A stretch of DNA of 64,000 nucleotides from contig NZ_RSED01000003.1 of assembly GCF_003933735.1 (NCBI RefSeq), forward strand, positions 310,001 through 374,000, given 5' to 3'. Origin of the DNA: Aquabacterium soli (lineage in GTDB: Bacteria > Pseudomonadota > Gammaproteobacteria > Burkholderiales > Burkholderiaceae_C). The notes under the pieces were generated by a model. The model saw only the letters and a program-made list of their open reading frames with translations, had not been told where the DNA came from and ran no database searches. Made by a program: the position numbers and the translations under genes. Below are positions 17,771 through 29,815 of this stretch, piece after piece. How positions within the stretch are numbered: the first letter of the stretch is position 1; each line of letters starts with the position of its first letter.

Positions 17771-19891
17771 GTGATCCCCTCGTCGTTCATCCAGGACCTG
17801 CTGGCCCGCACTGACATCGTCGACCTCGTCGGCCGCCATGTCACGCTCAAAAAGGCCGGGATCAACTACAAGGGCCTGTGCCCCTTCCACGGCGAGAAAT
17901 CCCCCAGCTTCATCGTCAGCCCCAGCCGGCAGACCTACCACTGCTTCGGCTGCGGCGTGCACGGCAATGCCGTCGGCTTCCTGATGGAGCACGCCGGCCT
18001 GGGCTTCGTCGAGGCGGTGAAGGACCTGGCCCAGATGCAGGGCATGCCCGTGCCGGAGGACGACGCCCGCCCGGAAGACCGCGAAAAGGCCAAGCAGCAG
18101 AAGGAGAAGCAGCAGTCGCTGACCGACGTGATGGGCAAGGCCACGCAGCACTGGCGCCAACAGCTCAAGGCCAGCCCCCGTGCCGTGAGCTACCTCAAGG
18201 GCCGCGGCCTGACCGGCGAGATCGCCGCACGCTTCGCCCTGGGGTACGCGCCCGATGGCTGGCGCGGCTTGGCCAGCGTCTTCCCACGCTATGACGACCC
18301 GTTGCTGGTGGAAAGCGGCCTGGTGATCGTGCCGGAGGACCAGAACGTGGCCGACGCGGCCGAGGCGCGCCGCTACGACCGCTTCCGCGACCGAATCATG
18401 TTCCCGATCCGCTCCGTCCAGGGCGAGGTGATCGGCTTCGGCGGGCGCGTGCTGGACAAGGGTGAGCCCAAGTACCTGAACTCGCCCGAAACGCCTGTCT
18501 TCATCAAGGGGCGCGAGCTTTACGGCCTGTACGAGGCGCGCACCGCCCTGCGCAACAAGGGCTACGTGCTGGTGACCGAGGGCTACATGGACGTGGTGGC
18601 CCTGGCGCAATGGGGCTTTGCCAATGCCGTGGCCACGCTGGGCACGGCCTGCACGGCCGATCACGTGCACAAGATGTTCCGCTTCACCGAGCAGGTGGTG
18701 TTCAGCTTCGACGGCGATGCTGCCGGGCGCCGCGCCGCGGGCCGTGCGCTGGAGGCCTCGCTGCCCCACGCCACGGACACGCGCCGCATCAGCTTCCTGT
18801 TCCTGCCCGCCGAGCACGACCCGGACAGCTACATCCGCGAGCACGGGCCCGAAGCGTTCGAGGCCTGCGTGAAGCAGGCGGTGCCCCTATCTCGCCAGCT
18901 GATCCTGCACGCCGCACAGGATTGCGACCTGGAAAGCGCCGAGGGCCGCGTGCGCCTGCTGGCCCAGGCGATCCCGCTGCTGGCGCAGTTGCCCGAAGGC
19001 GGGCTGCGCGACCAGATCGTTGACGAACTGGCCACCCATGCCCGCGCCAGCGCGGACGACCTGCGCCGCCGGCTGGCGCAGCACGGCCAGGACGACGGCC
19101 CGCGAGGCGCCAGGCGCCCTGCCGGCACCGCCTCCCATGCAGCCCAGGGCCAGGGCGATGCCCCTCCTGGTCCCGACGAATCAGACTACGCATCGTACGC
19201 AGGCGGGGGCTCGTCCTACGACGACTACCAGCCGCCGTACGACAGCCGCCCGCGCGGCCAACGCAGCGGCGGTGGTGACTGGCGAAGCGGTGGCCAGGGC
19301 GGTAAAGGCGGCAAGGGCCGTTGGCGCCGAGACGGCAACGGCTGGGAACGCCAGGGCCGCCCGGCCATGCGCCCGCCCCCTCAAGCCGCCCGCCCGCTGG
19401 AGCGTGCCGCCTGGCTGCTCTCCCACCGCAGCGACCTGTGGGAGCAACTGCCAGCCGAAATGCACGACCTGCTGTGCGACCAGCCCGTGCCCCTGGGCCC
19501 CTTCTTCAGCTGGCTGGACCGCCTGGTGGCCGACCAGGGCCCCGTGAACGCCACGGAACTTCTTGCCCAGCTGCGGATCCAAGCACACGGTTCTGGCGAC
19601 ACACCCTCTGCGCCAGATGCCCCATGGAGCCCTCCAGCGGCCGACGACGCCCTGGCGGCGCTGGCCCAACGGCTGGAGAATTTCCATGATGTGGGAGAAG
19701 GACAGGAAACCGCGGAGGAGCTGATCGCCTTGATCAGGCCCCTTCAACTGCAGGCGCTCAACGACGAGCTCGACCTGCTGCTGCAATCCGGCGAGCTGTC
19801 GGAAGCGGCCGAGACCCGCAAGGTGGACCTGGTTCGCCGAGCCAATGCACTGAAGCTTGAGATCAGCCGTTTGCGCCCCATTTCGGGGTAG
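17771..19891 (+). CDS. dnaG: DNA primase
   Basis: A 706-residue primase that lays RNA primers for replication. The CHC2 zinc finger is visible (CPFHGEKSPSF then YHCFGCGVHGN, about residues 36-65). The TOPRIM core has VTEGYMDVVALAQ (about 265-277) and FSFDGDAAGRRAA (about 310-322). The DnaB-binding C-terminal domain occupies the last 150 residues or so. Between them lies a low-complexity Gly/Arg/Asp linker (about 455-540), much longer than in E. coli. I chose GTG 17771 (VIPSSFIQDLL), matching DnaG N-termini; an ATG five codons upstream is possible. A -10-like TATGCT sits only 6 bp before the GTG. Confidence 0.95.
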   Translation: MIPSSFIQDLLARTDIVDLVGRHVTLKKAGINYKGLCPFHGEKSPSFIVSPSRQTYHCFGCGVHGNAVGFLMEHAGLGFVEAVKDLAQMQGMPVPEDDARPEDREKAKQQKEKQQSLTDVMGKATQHWRQQLKASPRAVSYLKGRGLTGEIAARFALGYAPDGWRGLASVFPRYDDPLLVESGLVIVPEDQNVADAAEARRYDRFRDRIMFPIRSVQGEVIGFGGRVLDKGEPKYLNSPETPVFIKGRELYGLYEARTALRNKGYVLVTEGYMDVVALAQWGFANAVATLGTACTADHVHKMFRFTEQVVFSFDGDAAGRRAAGRALEASLPHATDTRRISFLFLPAEHDPDSYIREHGPEAFEACVKQAVPLSRQLILHAAQDCDLESAEGRVRLLAQAIPLLAQLPEGGLRDQIVDELATHARASADDLRRRLAQHGQDDGPRGARRPAGTASHAAQGQGDAPPGPDESDYASYAGGGSSYDDYQPPYDSRPRGQRSGGGDWRSGGQGGKGGKGRWRRDGNGWERQGRPAMRPPPQAARPLERAAWLLSHRSDLWEQLPAEMHDLLCDQPVPLGPFFSWLDRLVADQGPVNATELLAQLRIQAHGSGDTPSAPDAPWSPPAADDALAALAQRLENFHDVGEGQETAEELIALIRPLQLQALNDELDLLLQSGELSEAAETRKVDLVRRANALKLEISRLRPISG

Positions 19892-19916
19892 TTCCCGACT
19901 GTCCCCAAGCCTTTTT

Positions 19917-19945
19917 TTGACGCCCTTCGCCGCTTGACGGATAAT
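19917..19945 (+). promoter_or_regulatory. Sigma-70 type promoter for rpoD
   Basis: TTGACG at 19917-19922 and GATAAT at 19940-19945 are separated by exactly 17 bp, an excellent housekeeping promoter. It lies between the dnaG stop and the rpoD start and gives a leader of about 35-40 nt. Confidence 0.75.
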
Positions 19946-19988
19946 GGAGGGTTCCCATAGAGACTGCCACCCCTTTCGAAGGATCTGC

Positions 19989-22220
<2,232 letters not shown>

Positions 22221-22240
22221 TCGGGTTCTGACCCCTCTTG

Positions 22241-22275
22241 AAAACGCCTGGCGCTTGCCGGGCGTTTTTGTTTTG
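22241..22275 (+). terminator. Rho-independent terminator after rpoD
   Basis: AAACGCCTGGC pairs with GCCGGGCGTTT (one T-G wobble) around a GCTT loop, followed by TTTTTGTTTTG. It starts 21 bp past the rpoD stop. Confidence 0.9.
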
Positions 22276-22308
22276 GGTGGTCTTTATTTGCGAAGGTGGG
22301 CGCAAGCA

Positions 22309-22564
22309 AAGCCACAGAGGGCAGGCCCCGAGGGCTTCAATTGTGGCGGCCATCGCCTTTGGCGATGGCTCCCCTGCGGTGCTCACGCCAGCCTTCGGGT
22401 TCGCAAACTCGCCCTTCGGGCTCAAACAAGCGAGCCCGGCCCGCCGAAGGCGGGCACCAGGCCGGCGCTCCGCTCCTCGGCGCCACAGAGGCGCCCTCAG
22501 GGCCTGCCCTCTGTGGCTTCGCACCACCATTGGCTGCATGCCGACAGGGGCGGCTTCGCCGCCC
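22309..22564. repeat. Hairpin-rich intergenic element bounded by 27-nt inverted repeats
   Basis: Arms at 22309-22335 and 22493-22519 are inverted repeats of 27 nt with one mismatch (20 nt perfect, AAGCCACAGAGGGCAGGCCC). The interior holds several smaller hairpins: GCCATCGCC-TTT-GGCGATGGC (22349-22369), GGGCTC/GAGCCC (22418-22437) and GCCCGCC-GAA-GGCGGGC (22439-22455). GGCGCC/GGCGCC (22479-22495) overlaps the right arm. A further GGGCGGC-TTC-GCCGCCC hairpin lies just outside (22548-22564). No ORF is supported across 22276-22622. It sits between two convergent genes, rpoD and the hydroxyacyl-CoA dehydrogenase. It looks like a non-coding palindromic repeat element; I cannot name a family. Confidence 0.7.
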
Positions 22565-22622
22565 TCTTCCATGTGCGACGGCCGAGCGTCTTGCTCCGTC
22601 TGCGCCTTGCGAGGTGGCTGGA

Positions 22623-24194
22623 TCAGCCTCGCGACAGATCCTGCGTCAGCAGGCTCAAGCCAAGCTGGGCGCGGCGGCGCAGCCAGGGGCTGGGACGGTA
22701 GCGGGGGTCGCCGGTGGAGGCTTGCAGGTGCTCCAGCACGGTCAGCACGGTGCTGGCGCCCAGGCGATCGCCCCAGGCCAAGGGGCCCCAGGGGTAGCCC
22801 AGGCCCAGTTGCACGGCACGGTCAATGTCGGCCGGGGCGGCCACGCCGTGCTGCGCCATCTCGCTGGCGATGTTGACGATGGTGGCCACCACGCGGGCGG
22901 CCACCAGGCCGGCGCTGTCCAGCAGAAAGGTCACGGGCACGCCATCGGCACCGAACAGGCCCCGAGCCTGCTCACGCACGTCCAGGGCGGTCACCGGTGT
23001 GGCGGCCAGCACGCGGCGGCGGCTGGTGTCGAACAAGGTGTCCAGGGCGACCGTGCGCGCCGAGTCCAGGCCCTCGGCCACGGCCAGGCTGGTGGCATCC
23101 TCACCCAGCGGGGTGACGATGCACAGGCTGTCGGCGTAGGGGCGCTCAGCCGCATCCATCGTCGCGCCCAACTGCTCCAGCAGGGCCACCGCCCGCGCAT
23201 GTCCTTCAGGGTGCTTTCGGCTCACCCACACGCGGGCGGGGCGTGCATCGCCCGTGGGGGCTTCGGACGACCGGGCCTGCTGGCCTTCGTCGTAGCGGTA
23301 GAAGCCGCGGCTGGTCTTGCGGCCCAGCACGCCGGCGCTGAGCATCTGGCGCGTGAGCGGCTGCGGGCGGAAGCGCGGCTCTTCGTAGTACTGGTGGTAG
23401 ATCGACTCCATCACGGGATGCGACACGTCCAGGCCGGTCAGGTCCATCAGCTCGAACGGCCCCAGGCGAAAGCCCGCGGTCTCGCGCAGCACACGGTCGA
23501 TGTCCTCGATGCTGCCCACACCCTCGGCCAGCAGGCGCAGAGCTTCGGTGCCATAGCCGCGGCCCGCGTGGTTGACGATGAAGCCCGGGGTGTCCTGGGC
23601 ACGCACCGCGGTGTGGCCCATCTCCCGGCCCAGGGCCAGCAGGCGCTCGGACACGGCGCGCTCGGTCAGCAGACCGTCGATCACCTCGACGATCTTCATC
23701 AAGGGCACGGGATTGAAGAAGTGGAAACCCGCCACGCGCTGCGGCAGGCGCAGGCCCGCGGCGATGGAGGTCACCGACAAGGATGAGGTGTTGGTGGCCA
23801 GGACGGCCTGGTCGGACAGCAGGCCCTCGAGCTGGGTGAACAGCTGGCGCTTGGCGTCCAGGCTTTCAGCGATGGCCTCGACAACCAGGTCGCAAGCGGC
23901 CAGCCCTTCAACGGTGTCGACGGCCTTCAGCTTGGCCTGCGCCTTCGCCAGGGCTTCAGGGCCGAGCTTGCCCTTCTCGGCTAGGCGCGCCAGCGTGCGG
24001 CCGAGATCGGCCACGGCATCCTGCGCAGCCTGGGGCCGGGCATCGAACAACAAGACTTCCAGGCCCGCCTGCGCGGCAATCTGGGCGATGCCCTTGCCCA
24101 TGACGCCGGTACCGACCACACCCATGCGGGTGAAGCCGGAAGCGGCAGGGGCAGAAGCGGCGAGCTGGGAAACAGCGGTGGTATCTGAAGGCAT
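22623..24194 (-). CDS. 3-hydroxyacyl-CoA dehydrogenase (PaaH-like)
   Basis: A 523-residue NAD-dependent dehydrogenase that oxidises 3-hydroxyacyl-CoA in beta-oxidation-type pathways. The Rossmann motif is VVGTGVMGKGIAQIAAQAG (about residues 25-43). The catalytic region has VVEAIAESLDAK, NTSSLSVT and GFHFFNPVPLMKIVEVI, and the second half repeats the C-terminal dimerisation domain (GLDVSHPVMESIYHQYYEEP), giving the long PaaH/PaaC-like form. It is divergent from the acyl-CoA ligase gene across a repeat-rich 248-bp region, so the two are probably co-regulated. The substrate is not defined by sequence; 3-hydroxyadipyl-CoA or a related dicarboxyl-CoA is a possibility. Confidence 0.88.
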   Translation of the reverse strand: MPSDTTAVSQLAASAPAASGFTRMGVVGTGVMGKGIAQIAAQAGLEVLLFDARPQAAQDAVADLGRTLARLAEKGKLGPEALAKAQAKLKAVDTVEGLAACDLVVEAIAESLDAKRQLFTQLEGLLSDQAVLATNTSSLSVTSIAAGLRLPQRVAGFHFFNPVPLMKIVEVIDGLLTERAVSERLLALGREMGHTAVRAQDTPGFIVNHAGRGYGTEALRLLAEGVGSIEDIDRVLRETAGFRLGPFELMDLTGLDVSHPVMESIYHQYYEEPRFRPQPLTRQMLSAGVLGRKTSRGFYRYDEGQQARSSEAPTGDARPARVWVSRKHPEGHARAVALLEQLGATMDAAERPYADSLCIVTPLGEDATSLAVAEGLDSARTVALDTLFDTSRRRVLAATPVTALDVREQARGLFGADGVPVTFLLDSAGLVAARVVATIVNIASEMAQHGVAAPADIDRAVQLGLGYPWGPLAWGDRLGASTVLTVLEHLQASTGDPRYRPSPWLRRRAQLGLSLLTQDLSRG

Positions 24195-24263
24195 GAAAAG
24201 CTCCGGGAGCCGTCTGAGATGCTTTAAAGGTCAAGGAAGGTGCAACTATGCACCACGTTCTTA

Positions 24264-24440
24264 TTCTGTTGGGCAGAACATTATTCTGAGTTCGGGCTGA
24301 GTGGGTATTCAACCCGAATGCGAGTGCCATTTCACCCCCAAGTTCCTAGTGTTTTCACCTAGGAATTCAGGGTTGAATCACCAGAGATCGCATGACATGA
24401 TCCCGGCCAATTGTTCTGCTGATTGATATTCAGTTCTGCT
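24264..24440. promoter_or_regulatory. Divergent control region with paired TTCTG repeats and nested palindromes
   Basis: On the dehydrogenase side, TTATTCTG is repeated at 24261-24268 and 24281-24288 with an inverted CAGAA at 24274-24278, so half-sites alternate every 10 bp. On the ligase side GTTCTGCT is repeated at 24413-24420 and 24433-24440, again 20 bp apart. Between them are perfect inverted repeats ATTCAACCC/GGGTTGAAT (24307-24315 and 24370-24378) enclosing TTCCTAG/CTAGGAA (24343-24349 and 24359-24365). The arrangement suggests operators for a regulator of both divergent units, perhaps the IclR protein encoded at the end of the operon. Confidence 0.55.
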
Positions 24441-24442
24441 TA

Positions 24443-26035
24443 ATGGAACACCAAGACCGCAAAGGCACAGCGCCACAAGCGCCCGCCGAACTCGCCACGC
24501 AGCCCAACCCGGCCCGCGTCCATCAACTGGCCAGCCACTGGGCCGCCCTCACACCCCAGGCACCGGCCTTGGCCGATGAGCGCCTCAGCCTGAGCTATGG
24601 CGAGCTTGAGCGCGAGATCGAGCGTGTGCGCCACCTGCTGGCCGACACCGGTGTGCGCGGCGGCGACCGCGTGCTGCTCGTGGCCGAGAACCATGTGGCC
24701 ACCGCCGTGTTCGCCCTGGCCTGCAGTGCGCTCGACGCCTGGTTCTGCATGGTCAACGCCCGCCTGTCCGCCCGCGAGATCGACACCATGATCGACCACT
24801 CGGGGGCGCGCCTGGTGGTGCTGTTCCCGGCTTCGTCCAGCGGCGCAGCCCAGCATGCCGAGCGCCTGAACGCCACCTCACGTGACCTCGGGCGCCTCGG
24901 CACCGTGGCCATGACGCCCGTGAACATCCAGGCCCTGCCCGAGCGCCTCGCCACGGATCCAGCAGACCAGGTGGCCGCGCTGATCTACACCTCGGGCACG
25001 TCTGGCGCCCCCAAGGGCGTGATGCTCACGCATGCCAACCTGCTCTTCATCGCGCGCAACAGCTGCCAGATGCGCCACCTGCGCGCCAGCGACAAGGTCT
25101 ACGGCGTGCTGCCGCTGTCGCATGTGTACGGACTCACGGCCGTGCTGCTGGCCACGCTGCGCTCGGGTGCCTCGCTGGTGCTCACCCCACGATTCGACGT
25201 GGAGCACCTGGCGCACGCACTGGCCCAAGGCGGCATCACCGTGATGCACGGCGTGCCGGCCATGTACGCCAAGCTGCTGGACTGGAGCCATGAACCGGGC
25301 CGCATACCCATGGCCCCCACGCTGCGCGTGGCGCAATCGGGCGGCGCCCCGCTGGACCAGGCCCTCAAGGACCGCTTCGAGGCCACCTTCAAGCTGACCT
25401 TGAACAACGGCTACGGCATGACCGAGGCCTCGCCCTCGATCGCGCAGACCCGCCTGGATGCGCCCCGCAAGGACTGCTCCGCCGGCCCGCCCATCCCGGG
25501 CATCGAGGTCAAGCTGCTCGACACCGCCACCGGCCAGCCCGTGCCCGCTGGCGAGGTGGGTGAGCTGTGGATCAAGGGGCCCAATGTGATGAAGGGCTAC
25601 TACAAGGCCAAGGCCCAGACCGCCGAGGTGCTCACGCCCGAAGGCTGGCTCAACACCGGCGACATGGCCCGCCTCGCCGATGAGGGCGGCCTGTTCATCG
25701 TGGGCCGCTCCAAGGAGCTGATCATCCGCTCCGGCTTCAACGTCTACCCCGTCGAGGTCGAGCAGGTGCTCAACGCCCACCCCGACATCACCCACTCTGC
25801 CGTGGTCGGTCGCACTGTGCCCGGCAACGAGGAGGTCGTGGCCTTCGTCGAGCCCGTGCCCGGCCGCACGCTCGATGTCGACGCGATCGCCGCCTATCTC
25901 CGTGAACACCTCTCGCCGTACAAGCTGCCCAGCGAGATCGTGGTCATGTCCCCCTTGCCTGCCTTGCCCACCGGCAAGCTGGCCAAGAAGACGATGCGTG
26001 ACATGGCCGCCGAGCGGCTCAAGCACTCCCGCTGA
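24443..26035 (+). CDS. AMP-forming acyl-CoA synthetase (acid-CoA ligase)
   Basis: A 530-residue member of the adenylate-forming family that activates a carboxylic acid to its CoA thioester using ATP. The phosphate-binding loop is LIYTSGTSGAPKGVMLTH (about residues 178-195), the A5 motif is NNGYGMTEASP (about 318-328) and the hinge region is LNTGDMARL then VGRSKELIIRSGFNVYP (about 403-435). The C-terminal catalytic lysine is in LPTGKLAKK. It heads the operon with the ABC transporter. The substrate is unknown; a fatty, dicarboxylic or aromatic acid imported by the neighbouring transporter is the natural inference. Confidence 0.88.
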   Translation: MEHQDRKGTAPQAPAELATQPNPARVHQLASHWAALTPQAPALADERLSLSYGELEREIERVRHLLADTGVRGGDRVLLVAENHVATAVFALACSALDAWFCMVNARLSAREIDTMIDHSGARLVVLFPASSSGAAQHAERLNATSRDLGRLGTVAMTPVNIQALPERLATDPADQVAALIYTSGTSGAPKGVMLTHANLLFIARNSCQMRHLRASDKVYGVLPLSHVYGLTAVLLATLRSGASLVLTPRFDVEHLAHALAQGGITVMHGVPAMYAKLLDWSHEPGRIPMAPTLRVAQSGGAPLDQALKDRFEATFKLTLNNGYGMTEASPSIAQTRLDAPRKDCSAGPPIPGIEVKLLDTATGQPVPAGEVGELWIKGPNVMKGYYKAKAQTAEVLTPEGWLNTGDMARLADEGGLFIVGRSKELIIRSGFNVYPVEVEQVLNAHPDITHSAVVGRTVPGNEEVVAFVEPVPGRTLDVDAIAAYLREHLSPYKLPSEIVVMSPLPALPTGKLAKKTMRDMAAERLKHSR

Positions 26036-26070
26036 ATCTCCCACTCCTACCACCCCTGGAGACTGATCCC

Positions 26071-27249
26071 ATGAAGACACTGAACCTGCGCGCCCTGGCC
26101 GCCCTGGCCTCACTGACCATTGGCACGTTCGCGGCCAGCACAAGCGCCCGCGCCGAAGAATTCACCGTGGGCCTGCAGATGCCCATGACGGGCGCGATGG
26201 CCCGCTCCGGCACCGCCTTCACCGAAGGCATCCAGACCGCCGCGGAGATCTTCAACAAGAGCAACGGCAAGCACAAGATCAAGCTGGTCACCGTGGACGA
26301 CGAGTCCAACCCCGCCAAGGCCGTGTCGGCCGTGGAGAAGCTGGCGTCCGACGGCGCCGTGGCCATCGTGGGCGGCTTCGGCTCCAACCTGATCGGCCCG
26401 GCCTCCGAGGCCGCTGCCAAGCAGAACCTGGTGTACGTGACGGCCGGTGGCGTGGACGACGGCCTGTCGCGCCGTGGCCTCAAGACCTTCTTCCGCATCA
26501 ACAACACCGCCGGCTACGAAAAGGCCGTGCTGGCCCTGGCCGACGAGCTCAAGGTCAAGTCCATCTCCATCGTGTACTCCACCAAGGAGGCCACGACCGA
26601 CCTGGCGCACAACCTGAACAAGGCCCTGTCCGCCAAAGGCGTGAAGGTGACCGAGCACGCCTTCGATCCGGCCATCACCGACTTCAAGCCCATCATCAAC
26701 AAGATCAAGCTGCGCGACAAGCCAGAGATCCTGTTCATGTCCGGCTATGAGAACGACTACATCGGCATCCTGCGCGCCGCCAAGGTGCTCAAGCCCCAGG
26801 TCAAGGCCGTGGTGGGCGTGTGGTCGCTGGCCACCTCCAAGATGTGGAAGGACTTCCCGGATCTGATGCCCAACGTGATCGGCACCTCGATGCTGCCTTT
26901 CCCCGTGGCCTACACCTCGGCTGAAGGCAAGGCCTTCGCCGAGACCTACCAGAAGAAGTACAACAAGGAAGTGGACTACCTGTCGCAGTTCGGTTTCGTG
27001 AAGGCCCAGATCCTGTTCGAAGCCATCGCCCGCGCCGCCGATGCCGGCACGCTCAAGAAGGGTGGCATCGCCGACGAGGTTCGCAAGACGAACCGCGACA
27101 CCCTGATCGGCCGCGTCACCTTCGACGCCAATGGCGATAACCTGAACTTCACGCACCGCATGGGCCAGCACCAGAACGGCAAGGTCGTGATCGTGTCGCC
27201 CAAGGCCCAGGCCACCGGCAACATCGTCTACCCCGGCGTGCCCTGGTAA
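26071..27249 (+). CDS. Branched-chain amino acid-type ABC transporter, periplasmic substrate-binding protein
   Basis: A 392-residue binding protein of the type I periplasmic (LivK-like) family. An N-terminal signal peptide is visible (NLRALAALASLTIGTFAA, cleavage near ARAEE). The mature part begins EFTVGLQMPMTGAMARSG, typical of the family, with KLVTVDDESNPAKAVSAVEK following. Beside an acyl-CoA ligase such proteins often bind aromatic or other organic acids rather than amino acids. It is the second gene of the operon, 35 bp after the ligase. Confidence 0.9.
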   Translation: MKTLNLRALAALASLTIGTFAASTSARAEEFTVGLQMPMTGAMARSGTAFTEGIQTAAEIFNKSNGKHKIKLVTVDDESNPAKAVSAVEKLASDGAVAIVGGFGSNLIGPASEAAAKQNLVYVTAGGVDDGLSRRGLKTFFRINNTAGYEKAVLALADELKVKSISIVYSTKEATTDLAHNLNKALSAKGVKVTEHAFDPAITDFKPIINKIKLRDKPEILFMSGYENDYIGILRAAKVLKPQVKAVVGVWSLATSKMWKDFPDLMPNVIGTSMLPFPVAYTSAEGKAFAETYQKKYNKEVDYLSQFGFVKAQILFEAIARAADAGTLKKGGIADEVRKTNRDTLIGRVTFDANGDNLNFTHRMGQHQNGKVVIVSPKAQATGNIVYPGVPW

Positions 27250-27278
27250 GCCGCTGACAAGCAGTTAGGACGTCCTCC

Positions 27279-28151
27279 ATGCTGGAACTGATTCTGCAAG
27301 CGCTCTACTCGGGCCTGCTGGTCGGCGGGGTGTATGCCCTGATCGGCCTCGGGCTGGCGCTCACCTTCGGCACGATGCGCATCATCAACCTCGCCCACGG
27401 CGAGCTGGTGCTGCTGGGTGCCTATGTGGCCTATGCCTTCGAAAGCCGCACCGAGCTCAACCCGCTGTGGTCCATCCCCATCGCCCTGGTGGTGGTGGGT
27501 GCGGTGGCCACGGCGGTGTACTTCCTGGTGGGGCGCATCAAGCGCAACCGTGAGCTGAACTCGCTGATGCTCACCTTCGCCATCGGCACCATCCTCACCA
27601 ATGCCGTGCTGCTGATCTGGTCCAGCGATGTGCGCTCCACCGCCAACGCCTCCTTGCAGGATGCCGTGCAGATCGGCCCGGTGTTCAGCATGGTCAGCGA
27701 GACCGGGGCCTTCGTCATCAGCCTGGCGCTGGTGATCGTGCTGGGCTTGTGGCTGTCACGCAGCTGGTACGGGCGTGCCGTGCGCGCCGTGTCGTCCAAC
27801 CGCGATGCGGCCAAGCTGATGGGCATCTCACCGATGCGCACCGAGCTGACGTCCTTCCTGGTGGCCGCCGCGCTGGCCGCCTTCGCGGGCGTGGCCATCT
27901 ACTGCAGCAGCGTGGTCCAGCCTTCGCTGGGCCACACGCTCACCATCAAGGCTTTCATCATCACGGTGCTGGCCGGTGTGGGCTCGGTACCCGGCGTGCT
28001 GGTGGCGGCCCTGCTGCTGGGCCTCACCGAAGCTTTGACCGTGACGCTGCTGAGCTCGGCCCTGCAGGAGCTGGCCGGCATGGTGTTGTTCCTGCTGGTG
28101 CTGTTCGTGATGCCCAACGGGCTGTTCGGCGCAAGCAAGCGCAGAGGTTGA
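27279..28151 (+). CDS. Branched-chain-type ABC transporter permease (LivH-like)
   Basis: A 290-residue inner-membrane permease with about eight hydrophobic helices. LVGGVYALIGLGLALTFGTM and NLAHGELVLLGAYVAY near the N-terminus are LivH hallmarks. It pairs with the LivM-like permease that follows 4 bp downstream to form the membrane channel of the importer. Confidence 0.92.
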   Translation: MLELILQALYSGLLVGGVYALIGLGLALTFGTMRIINLAHGELVLLGAYVAYAFESRTELNPLWSIPIALVVVGAVATAVYFLVGRIKRNRELNSLMLTFAIGTILTNAVLLIWSSDVRSTANASLQDAVQIGPVFSMVSETGAFVISLALVIVLGLWLSRSWYGRAVRAVSSNRDAAKLMGISPMRTELTSFLVAAALAAFAGVAIYCSSVVQPSLGHTLTIKAFIITVLAGVGSVPGVLVAALLLGLTEALTVTLLSSALQELAGMVLFLLVLFVMPNGLFGASKRRG

Positions 28152-28155
28152 TCCG

Positions 28156-29098
28156 ATGAAGAAGAACCAAGTCTGGATGGCGGCGCTGGCCGCCCTGCTG
28201 GTCGTCGTGCCCATGGTCTGGGGCGGCAACAACTATGTGATGAGCCTGATCGTGGCCGGCCTGGTCGTGTCCGGCATCGCCGTGGCCTGGGCCCTGCTGG
28301 GCAACCTGGGGGGCATGGTGAGTTTCGGGCACGCCGCCTTCTTCGGTGTGGGCGCTTATGCCTCCGCTCTGCTGACGATGAAGGCGGGCCTGCCCGTGCT
28401 GGTGGCGATGCCGATCGCGGGCCTGGTCAGCATGCTCTCGGCCGTGCTGATGATGCCGGCGCTGCGGCTGTCGGGGCCCTACTTCGCCCTGGCCATCCTG
28501 GCCTATGCCCACATCTTCAAGATCATCGTGACCGAGTGGAAGGACTTCACCGGCGGCGCCGGCGGCGTCTCGTCCATCCCGGTGCTGCCCACGATCTTCG
28601 GCATCGACCTGTCGGCCCGCATCGGCCAGTACGCCGTGGTGGTGCTGCTGGTGCTGGCCTTCGTCGCCGTGTACGCGGCCATCCGCCGCAGCCACTATGG
28701 CACCGCCCTGCGGGCCATGCACGACAGCGAAGACGCCACCCGCGTGGTCGGTGTCAACAGCACGGGGCTCAAGTCGCTGATGCTGCTGGTGTCGGCCTTC
28801 ATGACCGGCGTGATGGGCGCCTTCAACGCGCACACCATCAACTTCCTGGAGCCCGACTACGCCTTCAGCGGCTCCTGGAGCGTGCTGCCCATCGTGGCCG
28901 CCATCTTCGGTGGCTACCGCACCGTGTGGGGCCCGGCCCTGGGCGCCATCGCCATCTACATGGTCGATCAACTGCTGTTCAAGAACTGGCTGCCCACCGG
29001 GCACCACATCGTGCTGGGCGTGCTGCTCGGCGCCATGATCCTCTTCGCACCGGACGGCCTGCTGCCCGCTCTGCGCCGCAAGCAAAAGGGAGCCGCGC

Positions 29099-29112
<14 letters not shown>
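28156..29112 (+). CDS. Branched-chain-type ABC transporter permease (LivM-like)
   Basis: A 318-residue second permease subunit. NLGGMVSFGHAAFFGVGAYA (about residues 50-69) and the cytoplasmic coupling region RAMHDSEDATRVVGVN (about 190-205) match LivM. Its last codons overlap the start of the first ATPase gene by 14 bp, indicating translational coupling. Confidence 0.92.
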
Positions 29113-29807
<695 letters not shown>

Positions 29808-29815
<8 letters not shown>

